Below, in pieces: positions 37,023 to 46,444 of a stretch of 64,000 nucleotides of DNA. Under the pieces are notes generated by a model. That model did not search any database and had not been told where the DNA came from. It saw only the letters and a list, made by a program, of their open reading frames with translations. The stretch's first letter is position 1; every line of letters starts with the position of its first letter. A program made the position numbers and the translations under genes. Source of the stretch: Tamaricihabitans halophyticus (GTDB taxonomy: Bacteria; Actinomycetota; Actinomycetes; Mycobacteriales; Pseudonocardiaceae); NCBI RefSeq assembly GCF_004340875.1, contig NZ_SLXQ01000016.1, forward strand, positions 46,543 through 110,542, read 5' to 3'.

Positions 37023-38000
37023 TCAGAGCCGGGAAAGCACCAGACCCGCCGCGCCGAGCAGCGCGATGTCGTCCACATCGGTGTCCGCGACCGACACGGT
37101 TGGCTGTTCGGCGCCATGCCGCCAGGAGGAATCCTCGTGCAGCCGATGCTCGATCAGTTCGCGGAACCGGTCGCCGCCCAGCCTGGCCTCGCCGTGCAGC
37201 ACGAACAGCCCTGGAGCGAACAACTGTTGGATATTGAGCAGCCCCAGTGCCAGATTGTCCGCGTACTCCGCGAGCACGACGCCCGCCGCGGGATCCGCGC
37301 TGGCGGCGAGCGAGGCCACACTGGCTCGTTCGCCGAAGCCGGCGGTCGCCGCCCGGGCGCGCAGCCATGGCGTGGTGGCCACCGTCTTCCAGCAGCCGCG
37401 TGCGCCGCAGGTGCACCGCGCCCCGCTGGCCGCCACGGTCATATGCGCGCCACTGCGGCCACCAGGCGGGGCAAGCACCTGCCCGTCGTACAGGATTCCC
37501 ACGCCAAGTACCTCGCCGGTGGACACCGAGGCGAAGGTACTGCGCCCCCGCCCGGCGCCGAACCAGCGATCGCCAAGCACCTGCAGCCGTGCGCGGTGTT
37601 CGATGTGGACCGGAACCGGCGAGACCGTCCGCAGCACCTCGGCGATCGGGTATCCGCGCAGCGCCGGTACTTCGTGCGCCTGCAGGATCACGCCGGCTTC
37701 CGCGTCCACCAGGCCGGCCGCGGCGACCCCGATGGCCACCGGCTGATCCGGACCGAAGCATTCGGTCGCCACGGCCCTGAGCGCCGCGTCGATCTGGGCG
37801 GTATCCGGAGTGCCCGTCGGGTAACTGACCTGTGTGCGCCGCAGTACTCGACCGGTGCGGTCCAGCAGGGCCGCCCGGACACGCCCGGGCAGCAGTTCCA
37901 GCGCGCCGAGTCCGCCGTGGCTGGCGGGCTCGGCCGCGGGCTGCTCGGCCGGCTCCTCGACAAGGCGCAGCGCCGCTCGGTGCCGACTGCCAGAGGTCAT
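37023..38000 (-). CDS. ROK-family protein lacking kinase and helix-turn-helix motifs
   Basis: Start taken at ATG 38000 (325 residues); an upstream frame to 38039 exists. The ROK zinc site is present: GAHMTVAASGARCTCGARGC (His, then C-x-C-x4-C). However, the phosphate loop usually reading DxGGT is LELLPGRVR, and the catalytic Asp of the ENDAN-type motif is replaced (IEHRARLQ). There is also no N-terminal helix-turn-helix as in NagC/XylR repressors. It is likely a sugar- or ligand-sensing pseudokinase rather than an enzyme. It is divergent from the creatininase-like gene, within the catabolic locus. Confidence 0.75.
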   Translation of the reverse strand: MTSGSRHRAALRLVEEPAEQPAAEPASHGGLGALELLPGRVRAALLDRTGRVLRRTQVSYPTGTPDTAQIDAALRAVATECFGPDQPVAIGVAAAGLVDAEAGVILQAHEVPALRGYPIAEVLRTVSPVPVHIEHRARLQVLGDRWFGAGRGRSTFASVSTGEVLGVGILYDGQVLAPPGGRSGAHMTVAASGARCTCGARGCWKTVATTPWLRARAATAGFGERASVASLAASADPAAGVVLAEYADNLALGLLNIQQLFAPGLFVLHGEARLGGDRFRELIEHRLHEDSSWRHGAEQPTVSVADTDVDDIALLGAAGLVLSRL

Positions 38001-38041
38001 CCGCACACCATGCCACGACGAGCGCGAAAGGTGGAGCAACG

Positions 38042-38785
38042 ATGCGTCAACTAACGGAGCTGACCTGGCGGGAGGTTCGCGAAGCCGGGAGCGGGGCGAT
38101 CGCGGTGCTGCCGATCGGCTCGCAGGAACAGCACGCCGCGCATCTGCCGATGGGCACAGACACCATGCTGGTCGAGGCGGTTCTCGACCGGGCGGCAGGG
38201 CTGCTGACCGGTTCGCCGGAGCTGATCCGGCTGCCGGGTCTGCCGTTCGGGCACAGCCAGCATCATTTGTTCGCGGCGGCGGTATCGCTGCGGCCGCAGA
38301 CGCTGCATGCCGTACTGCTGGACGTGTTCGACTCGCTGGTCACCAGCGGGTTTCGACGGGTACTCGTGGTCAACGGGCACGGCGGTAACGAGGAGATGAT
38401 GCGGGCCGCGGTCAAGGAGTTCGCGCTGCGTACCGACGTGGCCATGGGCGCCTGCTCCTACTGGGCGCTGGACCCGGCGGATCCGGGGAGCTCGCCGGGC
38501 CACGCCGGCTGGTTCGAGACCTCGCTGATGTACGCGGTGCACCCGAAGCTGGTGCGGGTCCCCGTGGCTCCGCGCCCGGCGGGCCCGGAGCCACTGTTCC
38601 ACCGCCCCCCACATCCGGGGCTCGTGGTGGAGCGGTACGGCGAATGGGCACGTGCCGGGGGAGCGACCGACGACGCCTCCCAGGCCAGCGCGGACAGCGG
38701 GGCGGAACTGCTGGCGGCACGCGCGCGGGGCCTCGCCGAAGCGATTCGGTCGTTCGACGCGGCGACCAGCGACAGCCACGGCTAG
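38042..38785 (+). CDS. creatininase-family amidohydrolase
   Basis: The open frame runs back to 37832, but ATG 38042 is preceded by GGTGGAG and gives the family length, 247 residues. Metal ligands of the family are visible: Glu29, His31 and Asp40 in GSQEQHAAHLPMGTD, His113 in VNGHGGNEE, and Glu159 in GHAGWFETS. Members hydrolyse creatinine, formamidopyrimidine intermediates, cyclic inositol derivatives or the mycofactocin precursor. No creatine or mycofactocin genes are nearby, so the substrate is unknown and probably belongs to the locus-specific pathway. Confidence 0.82.
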   Translation: MRQLTELTWREVREAGSGAIAVLPIGSQEQHAAHLPMGTDTMLVEAVLDRAAGLLTGSPELIRLPGLPFGHSQHHLFAAAVSLRPQTLHAVLLDVFDSLVTSGFRRVLVVNGHGGNEEMMRAAVKEFALRTDVAMGACSYWALDPADPGSSPGHAGWFETSLMYAVHPKLVRVPVAPRPAGPEPLFHRPPHPGLVVERYGEWARAGGATDDASQASADSGAELLAARARGLAEAIRSFDAATSDSHG

Positions 38786-38821
38786 CCAGGTTTCAGTAGC
38801 CAATCTCTACGGGCGGAGTAC

Positions 38822-39943
38822 ATGAAGATCACCGAAGTGGACGTATGGGTCGTCAACCTACCGCTGACCAACCCGTTCACCAGTTCCTTCGAAACCAAGA
38901 CCGGCGAAACCCGGACGATCGTCCGGCTACGGACGGATGCGGGTATCGAGGGTTGGGGCGAAACGATGTGGGGCGCTCCGGTCGCCAGGCTGGTGCGGGA
39001 GCTGGCCGATGACCTGATCGGTACCAGCCCGTTCGCACTGGAAGCGTTCCACCGCAAGCAGCATATGGTGCCGTTCTTCTACGGCTACCTCGGCTATGCC
39101 GCGCTCGCCGCGCTCGATGTGGCTTGCTGGGACGTGATCGGCAGGACAACCGGCCAATCGGTCACCGATCTGCTCGGCGGCGCGGTCCGGCACGAAGTGC
39201 CGATCACGGCGCTGGTCACTCGAGCGGACGCCCCAGCGGGGCGGGATATGGCGAAGGGGATCGCCGAGCACGCGGCGGCGGTTGTCGAACACGGCGGGTT
39301 CGGCGCGGTGAAACTGAAGGGCACCAGCGATGTGGCCGGCGATGTGGCGATCCTGCGGGCGATCCGCGCCGCGCTGCCCGAGGTGAACCTGCGGGTGGAT
39401 CCGAACGCCGCGTGGTCGGTGCCGGATACCGTCCGTGTGGGGCCGGCACTGGAGGAGCTCGATCTGGAGTACCTCGAGGACCCGTGTGTCGGTATCGAGG
39501 GGATGAGCCAGGTACACCGCAAGGTTCGGATCCCGCTGTGCACCAACATGTGCGTGGTTCGCTTCGAGGATTTCGCGCCGGCCGTGCGGCTGCGCGCGGT
39601 GGATGTGGTGCACGGCGACGTCTACAAATGGGGCGGGATCGCCGCGACGAAGGCGCTCGCCGCGCACTGCGAGACCTTCGGGTTGGGCATGAACCTGCAC
39701 AGCGGCGGCGAGTTGGGAATCGCGACCGCGGCACATCTGGCGGTGGTGGCCAGCACCCCGATCCTGTCCAGGGCGATCGACAGCATGTACTACCTGCACG
39801 CCGACGATATCGTCGCGCCGCTGGAACTCACTGAGGGGCGATTGGCGGTGCCGACCGGCCCCGGTCTCGGGGTCACCGTGGACGAGGACAAGCTCGCGCA
39901 TTACGCCGCGGTGAACGCCCGCGACGGTGACCTCACCGGCTGA
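38822..39943 (+). CDS. enolase-superfamily acid-sugar dehydratase, glucarate-dehydratase-like
   Basis: The 373-residue protein has a mandelate racemase/muconate lactonising N-terminal cap and a TIM barrel. Catalytic residues follow the glucarate dehydratase subgroup: Lys164 and Lys166 (KLK), and metal ligands Asp193 (VDPNAAW), Glu219 (LEDP) and Asn242 (CTNM). The Asp266-His293 dyad is in GDVYKWGG and NLHSGGE. An Asp at 266 in place of Lys argues against dipeptide epimerase or muconate cycloisomerase. It is shorter than true GlucD (about 446 residues), so a related sugar acid may be the substrate. The start has a GGCGGAG ribosome site. Confidence 0.8.
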   Translation: MKITEVDVWVVNLPLTNPFTSSFETKTGETRTIVRLRTDAGIEGWGETMWGAPVARLVRELADDLIGTSPFALEAFHRKQHMVPFFYGYLGYAALAALDVACWDVIGRTTGQSVTDLLGGAVRHEVPITALVTRADAPAGRDMAKGIAEHAAAVVEHGGFGAVKLKGTSDVAGDVAILRAIRAALPEVNLRVDPNAAWSVPDTVRVGPALEELDLEYLEDPCVGIEGMSQVHRKVRIPLCTNMCVVRFEDFAPAVRLRAVDVVHGDVYKWGGIAATKALAAHCETFGLGMNLHSGGELGIATAAHLAVVASTPILSRAIDSMYYLHADDIVAPLELTEGRLAVPTGPGLGVTVDEDKLAHYAAVNARDGDLTG

Positions 39944-39948
39944 GCAGT

Positions 39949-39991
39949 GCTCGGTGACCGCGATGGTGCGGGATCTTCGCGGTCACCGAGC
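39949..39991. terminator. bidirectional terminator between convergent genes
   Basis: GCTCGGTGACCGCGA and TCGCGGTCACCGAGC form a perfect 15-bp stem with a 13-base loop, between the stops of the dehydratase-like gene and the M28 peptidase gene. Confidence 0.8.
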
Positions 39992-39997
39992 GTCGCG

Positions 39998-40969
<972 letters not shown>

Positions 40970-41072
40970 TCAGTCGAATGTGCTCGGTGCGTCACAGGGC
41001 CTCTCATCGTGCCCCGCGTCACGATGTACTGGCTAGGTTCTTTCGGAGGGAACGCGCGGGAGGAGGCGGCGG

Positions 41073-42548
41073 TTGGAACTCGCGGAGATGATCGGTATCG
41101 GCTCCGCGGTCGTGCTGATCGCGGCGCTGGCGGTACGCGTCTCGACCCGCCTTGGGCTGCCATCTCTGCTGCTCTACCTGGCGATTGGGGTGCTGCTTGG
41201 CGAGGCAGGTATTGGCATCGAGTTCGATAATCCGCGGCTCACCCAGCATCTCGGCATTGCCGCCCTGGTGATGATTCTTGCCGAGGGCGGGTTGACCACC
41301 CGCTGGTCGAATGTTCGACCAGCGCTCAAGGAAGGGTTAGCCCTTGCCACCGTCGCCGTCGCGGTGAGCGTCGGTGTCGCCGCGGTGGGCTTCCACTATC
41401 TACTCGGGCTCGATTGGCATACCGCGTTTCTGTGGGGTGGGGTGCTGGCTTCGACCGACGCGGCGGCCGTCTTCAGCGTGCTGCGCTCGGTGGGGGTGAG
41501 TAAGCGGCTGGCTGGCACGCTCGAACTGGAATCCGGACTCAATGACGCCCCGGTCTATATCGTCGTGGTCCTGCTGGTGTCTTCCGCGACGGTGGACTGG
41601 GGTTTCCCGCTGCTCATTGGCTATCAACTGGTGTTCGGCGGGGTAATCGGCTTGGCCGCGGGCTGGTTGGGTGCCAGGGCACTGCGCAGGGCCGCCCTGC
41701 CGGCGACCGGTCTCTATCCACTGGCCACCGTCGCGGTGTGTTTCGCCGCCTTCGCCGCGGGGCAGCTGAGCGGCGCTTCGGGATTGCTGGCTACCTACGT
41801 CGCTGGCTTGGTGCTGGGCAATTCCCGCTTGCCGCACCGTTCGGACACGCTCTCCTTCGCCGAAGGGGTTGGCTGGCTGGCCCAGATCGGACTGTTCGTG
41901 TTCCTCGGGTTGTTCGCCTCGCCGGGCAGGTTGCTCGATGCGCTGGTGCCGGGACTGGTCGCCGCCGGTGTCGTCTCGCTGCTCGCCCGACCGATCTCGG
42001 TGGTGCTTTCCGTGTACCCGTTCCGGATGCCGTGGCGCGAGCAGGCGTTCCTTTCCTGGGCTGGGTTGCGCGGGGCGGTGCCGATCGTGCTCACCACCAT
42101 CCCGCTCAGTGAAGGGCTTCCCGGCGCCGCGTACCTGGTCGATGTGGTGTTTGTACTGGTCATCGTGCTGACCCTGGTGCAGGCAAGCACGCTGCCGGCG
42201 CTCGCCCGACTGCTGCGCCTCGAGCGCGGGGCCGAGCCGAGGGAGGTCGAGGTGGACGCCGCGCCGTTGGACACCATGGGCGCCGAACTACTGCAGGTAC
42301 GTATCCAGCCGGGATCCCGGCTGCACGGGGTGTACCTTTCCGAGCTGCGCCTGCCGGTTGGCGCGAGTTTGAGCCTGATCGTGCGCGATGGCGCGGGGTT
42401 CACTCCGCAACCGGGCACCCGATTACAGGAACGCGATCAGCTGCTGGTTGTGGTGACGGCGCGGCAGCGCGAGGCGACCGAACGGCGGATCAGGGCGGTG
42501 GACCGCGCCGGCAGGTTCGCGCGCTGGAAGGGCGAGAGCGGCCGCTGA
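41073..42548 (+). CDS. CPA1-type cation/proton antiporter with C-terminal TrkA-C domain
   Basis: The 491-residue protein has about twelve membrane helices (residues ~5-385) and a cytoplasmic TrkA-C/RCK-C regulatory domain (about 400-470, TMGAELLQVRIQPGSRL). Exchanger motifs include GVLLGEAGIGIEFDN, the GGVLASTDAAAVFSVLRS helix break and LELESGLNDAP with the ND pair of the ion site. This architecture matches NhaP2/CvrA-type potassium/proton antiporters. TTG 41073 is chosen because AGGAGG (41061-41066) is 6 nt upstream. Confidence 0.87.
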   Translation: MELAEMIGIGSAVVLIAALAVRVSTRLGLPSLLLYLAIGVLLGEAGIGIEFDNPRLTQHLGIAALVMILAEGGLTTRWSNVRPALKEGLALATVAVAVSVGVAAVGFHYLLGLDWHTAFLWGGVLASTDAAAVFSVLRSVGVSKRLAGTLELESGLNDAPVYIVVVLLVSSATVDWGFPLLIGYQLVFGGVIGLAAGWLGARALRRAALPATGLYPLATVAVCFAAFAAGQLSGASGLLATYVAGLVLGNSRLPHRSDTLSFAEGVGWLAQIGLFVFLGLFASPGRLLDALVPGLVAAGVVSLLARPISVVLSVYPFRMPWREQAFLSWAGLRGAVPIVLTTIPLSEGLPGAAYLVDVVFVLVIVLTLVQASTLPALARLLRLERGAEPREVEVDAAPLDTMGAELLQVRIQPGSRLHGVYLSELRLPVGASLSLIVRDGAGFTPQPGTRLQERDQLLVVVTARQREATERRIRAVDRAGRFARWKGESGR

Positions 42549-42635
42549 TAATCCCGCTAAACCTTGAAGAACGCGGTCACGGATCGTCGCCGATTCAACG
42601 GCGCGGGGTGGGTCGCGTGGCTGGCGAGCTTCCGC

Positions 42636-42641
42636 TACGCT
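42636..42641 (+). promoter_or_regulatory. candidate -10 box of the SAM-IV leader
   Basis: TACGCT matches the actinomycete TANNNT pattern and lies 9 bp before the first riboswitch base. No clear -35 box is seen. Confidence 0.35.
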
Positions 42642-42650
42642 GTCGGCGAA

Positions 42651-42766
42651 GGTCATGAGTGCCAGCGCGAAGCCCCGGCTTGCTGGCCGGCAACCCTCCG
42701 ACCGCGGTGGGGTGCCCCGGGTGAGGACCTGGCCAGTACCAACACCGGTACGGGCAAGCGCGGGCC
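42651..42766 (+). promoter_or_regulatory. SAM-IV riboswitch
   Basis: The leader begins GGTCATGAGTGCCAGCG and continues through CCCCGGCTTGCTGGCCGGCAACCCTCC, CGCGGTGGGGTGCCCCGGGTGAGGACC and a 3-prime part ending GGGCAAGCGCGGGCC. This is the conserved core of the actinobacterial SAM-IV class, with GGTC/GACC (42651-42654 and 42726-42729) closing P1. SAM-IV elements bind S-adenosylmethionine and repress sulfur-metabolism genes. CCTCC (42782-42786) directly precedes the gene's ribosome site GGGAGG (42788-42793) and could mask it. That suggests translational control. Confidence 0.9.
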
Positions 42767-42800
42767 CAGCGGGTCCGAGGACCTCCTGGGAGGCTTTGGT

Positions 42801-44174
42801 TTGACCACCACATGTGATTCGCCCACATTCGACTCACCCGGCACGGCCGCCGTTCGGACGGCGCGCAGCCAGCCGGCGATACCCGCGGTGCTCGGCGCCG
42901 AGCTCACCGTGCCGCTGGTGACCGGCGAGCGGGTGCCCTACGCCAACTTCGACCACGCGGCAAGCACACCGTGTCTTGCCCAGGTGCGCGACGGCATTGA
43001 CGAACTGCTGCCCTGGTACGCGAGCGTGCACCGGGGCGCCGGGTTCGGCTCGCAGGTGACCACCAAGGTCTACGAGCGCGCTCGGCGGATCGTCGGTGAG
43101 TTCGTCGGTGCGCGGCGTGGCGATGACGTGATCTTCACCAGGAACACGACCGACAGCTTCAACCTGCTGGCCCGCGCGCTGCCGAAGCACACTGCGGTGG
43201 TGCAGTTCGATACCGAACACCATGCGGCCCTGCTGCCATGGCGCGGCCCGTACGTGTCCCGGCTCGCCACCCCGGAAAGCGTGGCCGACGCACTGTCCGC
43301 CGTGGACAGCGCGCTGGCAAGTAGTCCGGTCGGCCCCCGGTTGCTTGTGCTCTCCGCGGCGTCCAATGTCACCGGCGAGCTGTGGCCGATTCGCGAACTC
43401 AGCGCGGTGGCGCGCAAACACGGCGCCAGGGTGGCGCTGGACGCGGCCCAACTCGTCGCGCACCGACCGGTCGACATGACCGAGTTCGATGTGGACTATC
43501 TGGTGTTCTCCGGGCACAAGCTGTACGCGCCGTTCGGCGCGGGTGCGCTCATTGGCCGGGCCGACTGGTTGCGTGCCGCACCGCCGTATCTGGCCGGCGG
43601 TGGCGCGAGCAAGCAGGTGCGCGCCGAAGCGGGAACGCTGCACGTGAGTTGGCAGGACGGTGCCCAGCGGCACGAAGCCGGCTCGCCCAATGTGGTCGGG
43701 GTTCACGCCATCGCCATCGCTTGTGCGACGCTCAGCCGGCACTGGACGGCGATCGAGCGGCATGAGCGGGAGTTGACCCACCGGCTGCGTGCTGGTCTCG
43801 ACACGGTGCCGGGGCTACGCCGGCTGGCGTTGTTCACGCCGGAGCGGGCCGGGCTGGGTGTGATCAGCTGCGGTATCGCCGGTACCGATCCCGGACTGCT
43901 TGCCTGCGCGTTGTCCGCCGAGCACGGGATCGGGGTCCGCGTGGGCGCGTTCTGTGCCCATTTGGCGACTCGCCGCTTGCTCGATGACCAGACCGAAGGA
44001 CGTGCGGCCCTGCGGGTGAGCATCGGTCTGGGTACCACCGAGGAGCAGGTGGATCGGCTGGTCGCCGGGCTACGTGGATTGGTCCGGAACGGGCCCCGGT
44101 GGAGTTACGAGGTGCTGGACGGGGACTGGGCGCCGCGGCCGGATCCGCGCCCGCTGCCACCGTTTCTGGATTGA
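42801..44174 (+). CDS. class V aminotransferase, cysteine-desulfurase-like
   Basis: A frame is open from 42564, but that stretch is the riboswitch. TTG 42801 has GGGAGG 7 nt upstream and gives 457 residues. It is a PLP enzyme of the NifS/SufS-like group: YANFDHAASTPCL, TRNTTDSFNLLAR, LSAASNVTGELWP, LDAAQLVAHRPVD and the PLP-lysine segment FSGHKLYAPFGAG. A cysteine in RVGAFCAHL is near where desulfurases carry the catalytic Cys. The SAM-IV riboswitch in front ties it to sulfur or methionine economy. Whether it mobilises sulfur from cysteine is inferred. Confidence 0.8.
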   Translation: MTTTCDSPTFDSPGTAAVRTARSQPAIPAVLGAELTVPLVTGERVPYANFDHAASTPCLAQVRDGIDELLPWYASVHRGAGFGSQVTTKVYERARRIVGEFVGARRGDDVIFTRNTTDSFNLLARALPKHTAVVQFDTEHHAALLPWRGPYVSRLATPESVADALSAVDSALASSPVGPRLLVLSAASNVTGELWPIRELSAVARKHGARVALDAAQLVAHRPVDMTEFDVDYLVFSGHKLYAPFGAGALIGRADWLRAAPPYLAGGGASKQVRAEAGTLHVSWQDGAQRHEAGSPNVVGVHAIAIACATLSRHWTAIERHERELTHRLRAGLDTVPGLRRLALFTPERAGLGVISCGIAGTDPGLLACALSAEHGIGVRVGAFCAHLATRRLLDDQTEGRAALRVSIGLGTTEEQVDRLVAGLRGLVRNGPRWSYEVLDGDWAPRPDPRPLPPFLD

Positions 44175-44190
44175 CCTGGACAATGGGCAG

Positions 44191-44787
44191 GTGACCACCG
44201 AACCAGACGAGCAGTCCGGCCCCGAATCGCAAGTCGAGGTCAACGAGCCCAAACGTCGAGTCGGCGTCCTTGCCCTGGTGGCGGTCGTGATCGTCATACT
44301 GGATATCGTCACCAAGGTCATCGCGCTTGCCGCCCTGGAAGGCAGCGAACCCGTCCGCCTGCTTGGCGGCGCGGTCTACCTCCAGATCGTGCGTAACCCG
44401 GGCGCGGCGTTCGGCATGGCCACCGGGATGACCTGGCTGCTCAGCCTGATCATGATCGCGGTGATCATCGCGATCCTGGTGCTGGCTCGAAAGCTACGCT
44501 CCGCGGGTTGGGCATTCGGGCTCGGCCTGATTCTGGCCGGTGCTTTCGGCAACCTCATCGACCGCATCTTCCGCGCACCCGGACCGTTGCAGGGGCATGT
44601 GGTCGATTTCGTTTCGGTGTTCGCGCCGGACGGTCGGATCTGGCCGGTGTTCAACGTCGCTGACTCATCGATCGTGGTGGGTGGAATCCTGATCGTGTTG
44701 CTCTCGTTGCTCGGCAGGGACTACGACGGGCGGCGCGCGACCCGGCGCGGGCGCGATGGCGGCGATGCGGAAGAGGCGCGGTCATGA
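44191..44787 (+). CDS. lspA: prolipoprotein signal peptidase LspA
   Basis: Membrane aspartyl peptidase cutting prolipoproteins at the lipobox. The open frame begins inside the preceding gene, but GTG 44191 gives a normal 198-residue protein. It has four membrane helices and the two catalytic aspartates in GNLIDRIF and [15 protein letters not shown] is also conserved. The C-terminus is Arg/Asp-rich. Its stop overlaps the rluD-type start (ATGA), the common lspA-rluD pairing. Several lipoproteins in this window are its likely substrates. Confidence 0.93.
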   Translation: MTTEPDEQSGPESQVEVNEPKRRVGVLALVAVVIVILDIVTKVIALAALEGSEPVRLLGGAVYLQIVRNPGAAFGMATGMTWLLSLIMIAVIIAILVLARKLRSAGWAFGLGLILAGAFGNLIDRIFRAPGPLQGHVVDFVSVFAPDGRIWPVFNVADSSIVVGGILIVLLSLLGRDYDGRRATRRGRDGGDAEEARS

Positions 44788-45713
44788 GCAACTCGCGGAC
44801 CCTGCCAGTGCCGGACGGTTTGGACGGTATGCGGGTGGATTCCGGGCTGGCGAAGCTGCTCGGGCTGTCCCGTAGCAACGCGGCCGCGCTCGCCGAATCC
44901 GGCGAGGTTCTTGTGGATGGCGCGCCAGCGGGTAAATCGGACCGGCTGACGGCCGGCGCATTGCTGGACGTGACGCTGCCGGAACCCGCTCAACCGGTGC
45001 CGGTGGCGGCCGTGCCGGTGGCCGGGCTACGGGTATTGCACGCGGACGAACACATCATCGTGGTGGACAAACCGGTTGGGGTCGCGGTGCATCCGAGTCC
45101 AGGATGGACTGGTCCGACGGTGATCGGCGGCCTTGCCGCCGCGGGCTATCGCATCTCGACCTCTGGAGCAGCGGAACGGCAAGGTGTCGTGCACCGGCTG
45201 GATGCGGCAACTACCGGGGTGATGGTGGTGGCCACCAGCGAACACGCCTACACGGTGCTCAAGCGAGCCTTCGCGCAGCGCACCGTGGACAAGCTTTACC
45301 ACGCGCTGGTGCAGGGCCACCCGGATCCGTCGGTGGGCACGATCGACGCGCCGATCGACCGGCATCCGCGGCATGACTACAGGTTCGCCGTTGTCGCCAC
45401 CGGTAAGCCGAGTGTGACGCACTATGAGGTGGCCGAGGCGTTCCGGGCCGCCTCGCTGCTCGACGTGCATCTGGAGACTGGGCGTACCCACCAGATTCGG
45501 GTGCATTTCTCGGCGATGCGACATCCCTGCGTCGGAGATCTGACCTATGGCGCCGATCCGGTGCTGGCCAAGCGGTTGGACATGAGCCGGCAGTGGCTGC
45601 ATGCCAGAACCCTGCGCTTCGCGCATCCCGAAGACGGCCGGACCGTCGAATACACCAGCGAGTACCCGGACGATCTCGCGCACGCGCTCGAGGTGCTCCG
45701 CGCCGAATCATGA
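44784..45713 (+). CDS. RluA-family pseudouridine synthase (RluD-like)
   Basis: The 309-residue protein has an N-terminal S4 RNA-binding domain (about 15-70, with [21 protein letters not shown]) and a RluA catalytic domain. The active-site motif is HRLDAATTG at 137-145, with catalytic Asp140. [10 protein letters not shown] and DLTYGAD are further family blocks. It modifies uridines in 23S rRNA or tRNA. The exact target cannot be told from sequence, though the place after lspA is typical of RluD/YlyB-type genes. Confidence 0.9.
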   Translation: MSNSRTLPVPDGLDGMRVDSGLAKLLGLSRSNAAALAESGEVLVDGAPAGKSDRLTAGALLDVTLPEPAQPVPVAAVPVAGLRVLHADEHIIVVDKPVGVAVHPSPGWTGPTVIGGLAAAGYRISTSGAAERQGVVHRLDAATTGVMVVATSEHAYTVLKRAFAQRTVDKLYHALVQGHPDPSVGTIDAPIDRHPRHDYRFAVVATGKPSVTHYEVAEAFRAASLLDVHLETGRTHQIRVHFSAMRHPCVGDLTYGADPVLAKRLDMSRQWLHARTLRFAHPEDGRTVEYTSEYPDDLAHALEVLRAES

Positions 45714-45751
45714 CCCACCCTCCGCCACCGTGCGATCCCTCAAGGACATGG

Positions 45752-46360
45752 TCAGGTGGGGCAGGCGGCTGTGCTCAACCGGGTGAGGTGATAGGCAAGT
45801 ACCCGGCGCGCCGAGTCCGGAGTGTGCCTGCCGAGCAGTAGCGCGTCGCCGATACCGGCGATCACGGTCAGCAGGATGTCCGCCTCGAGGATCGGATCGA
45901 GCCCGGTGGGCAGTTCGCCGGCGCTCTGCGCGAGCGTCAGTTGGTCGGCGAGCAGGTCAAGAAGTCGTTGCTGACCACTCTGGTACGTGGCTGCCAGCTC
46001 ACGGCTGGCGAGCACCCGAACGAAGAACGCCGAGCTGACCAGCGCCTCGGTGCGGCCTTCCGCGTCGAGCGGGAGCAAGGCTTCGGCCAGCGCGCGGACC
46101 ACCGCCAGCGGTGTGTCCGGCGCCGTCCATTCCAGCCGCGCCCGCACCTTGGCATCCACCCGCTCTCGCAGGTGGGTCGCGGTGAACGTGAGCATCTCCT
46201 CGCGCGAGGAGAAGTAGTGCTGTACCCGGCCCTTGGACACCTGGGCTTCTTCGGCAACCCTGGACAGGCTGACCGCTTCCAGGCCATCCCGTGCCGCGAT
46301 CCGCCAGAGGGCTTCGGCGATCTGCTGGCGCCGCTGCGTGTGATCCACCTGCTTGGGCAA
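45752..46360 (-). CDS. TetR-family transcriptional regulator
   Basis: About 202 residues. The frame begins at GTG 46366, but GAGGAG lies 5 nt before TTG 46360, which is the better start. The N-terminal HTH (about 10-55) contains LSRVAEEAQVSKGRVQHYFSSREEM. The C-terminal ligand domain is generic. It is divergent from an alpha/beta hydrolase gene; the 70-85 bp between them holds a palindrome that may be its operator. Confidence 0.88.
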   Translation of the reverse strand: MPKQVDHTQRRQQIAEALWRIAARDGLEAVSLSRVAEEAQVSKGRVQHYFSSREEMLTFTATHLRERVDAKVRARLEWTAPDTPLAVVRALAEALLPLDAEGRTEALVSSAFFVRVLASRELAATYQSGQQRLLDLLADQLTLAQSAGELPTGLDPILEADILLTVIAGIGDALLLGRHTPDSARRVLAYHLTRLSTAACPT

Positions 46361-46407
46361 GTCCACTCCTCAATCGCCGGGTCGAGTCGCGACGTCTGCC
46401 AGACTCG

Positions 46408-46431
46408 TTTACAATCCGATCGTACCGTAAA
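46408..46431. promoter_or_regulatory. palindrome between the tetR and hydrolase genes
   Basis: TTTAC-N4-CGATCG-N4-GTAAA, 24 bp, 8 of 12 positions symmetric. It includes a good -10 box TACAAT (46410-46415) for the hydrolase gene, so a regulator bound here would block it. Candidate TetR operator. Confidence 0.5.
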
Positions 46432-46444
46432 AAGGATGGTTGCT

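Noticed and set aside
37832..38041. Upstream extension of the creatininase-family frame
   Set aside because: It overlaps the divergent ROK gene and precedes a well-placed start at 38042 with the family N-terminus.
42564..42800. N-terminal extension of the class V aminotransferase
   Set aside because: It would translate the SAM-IV riboswitch; a better start with a ribosome site exists at 42801.
45941..46435. Upstream extension of the alpha/beta hydrolase frame
   Set aside because: It lies antisense across the TetR gene and encodes no part of the hydrolase fold.
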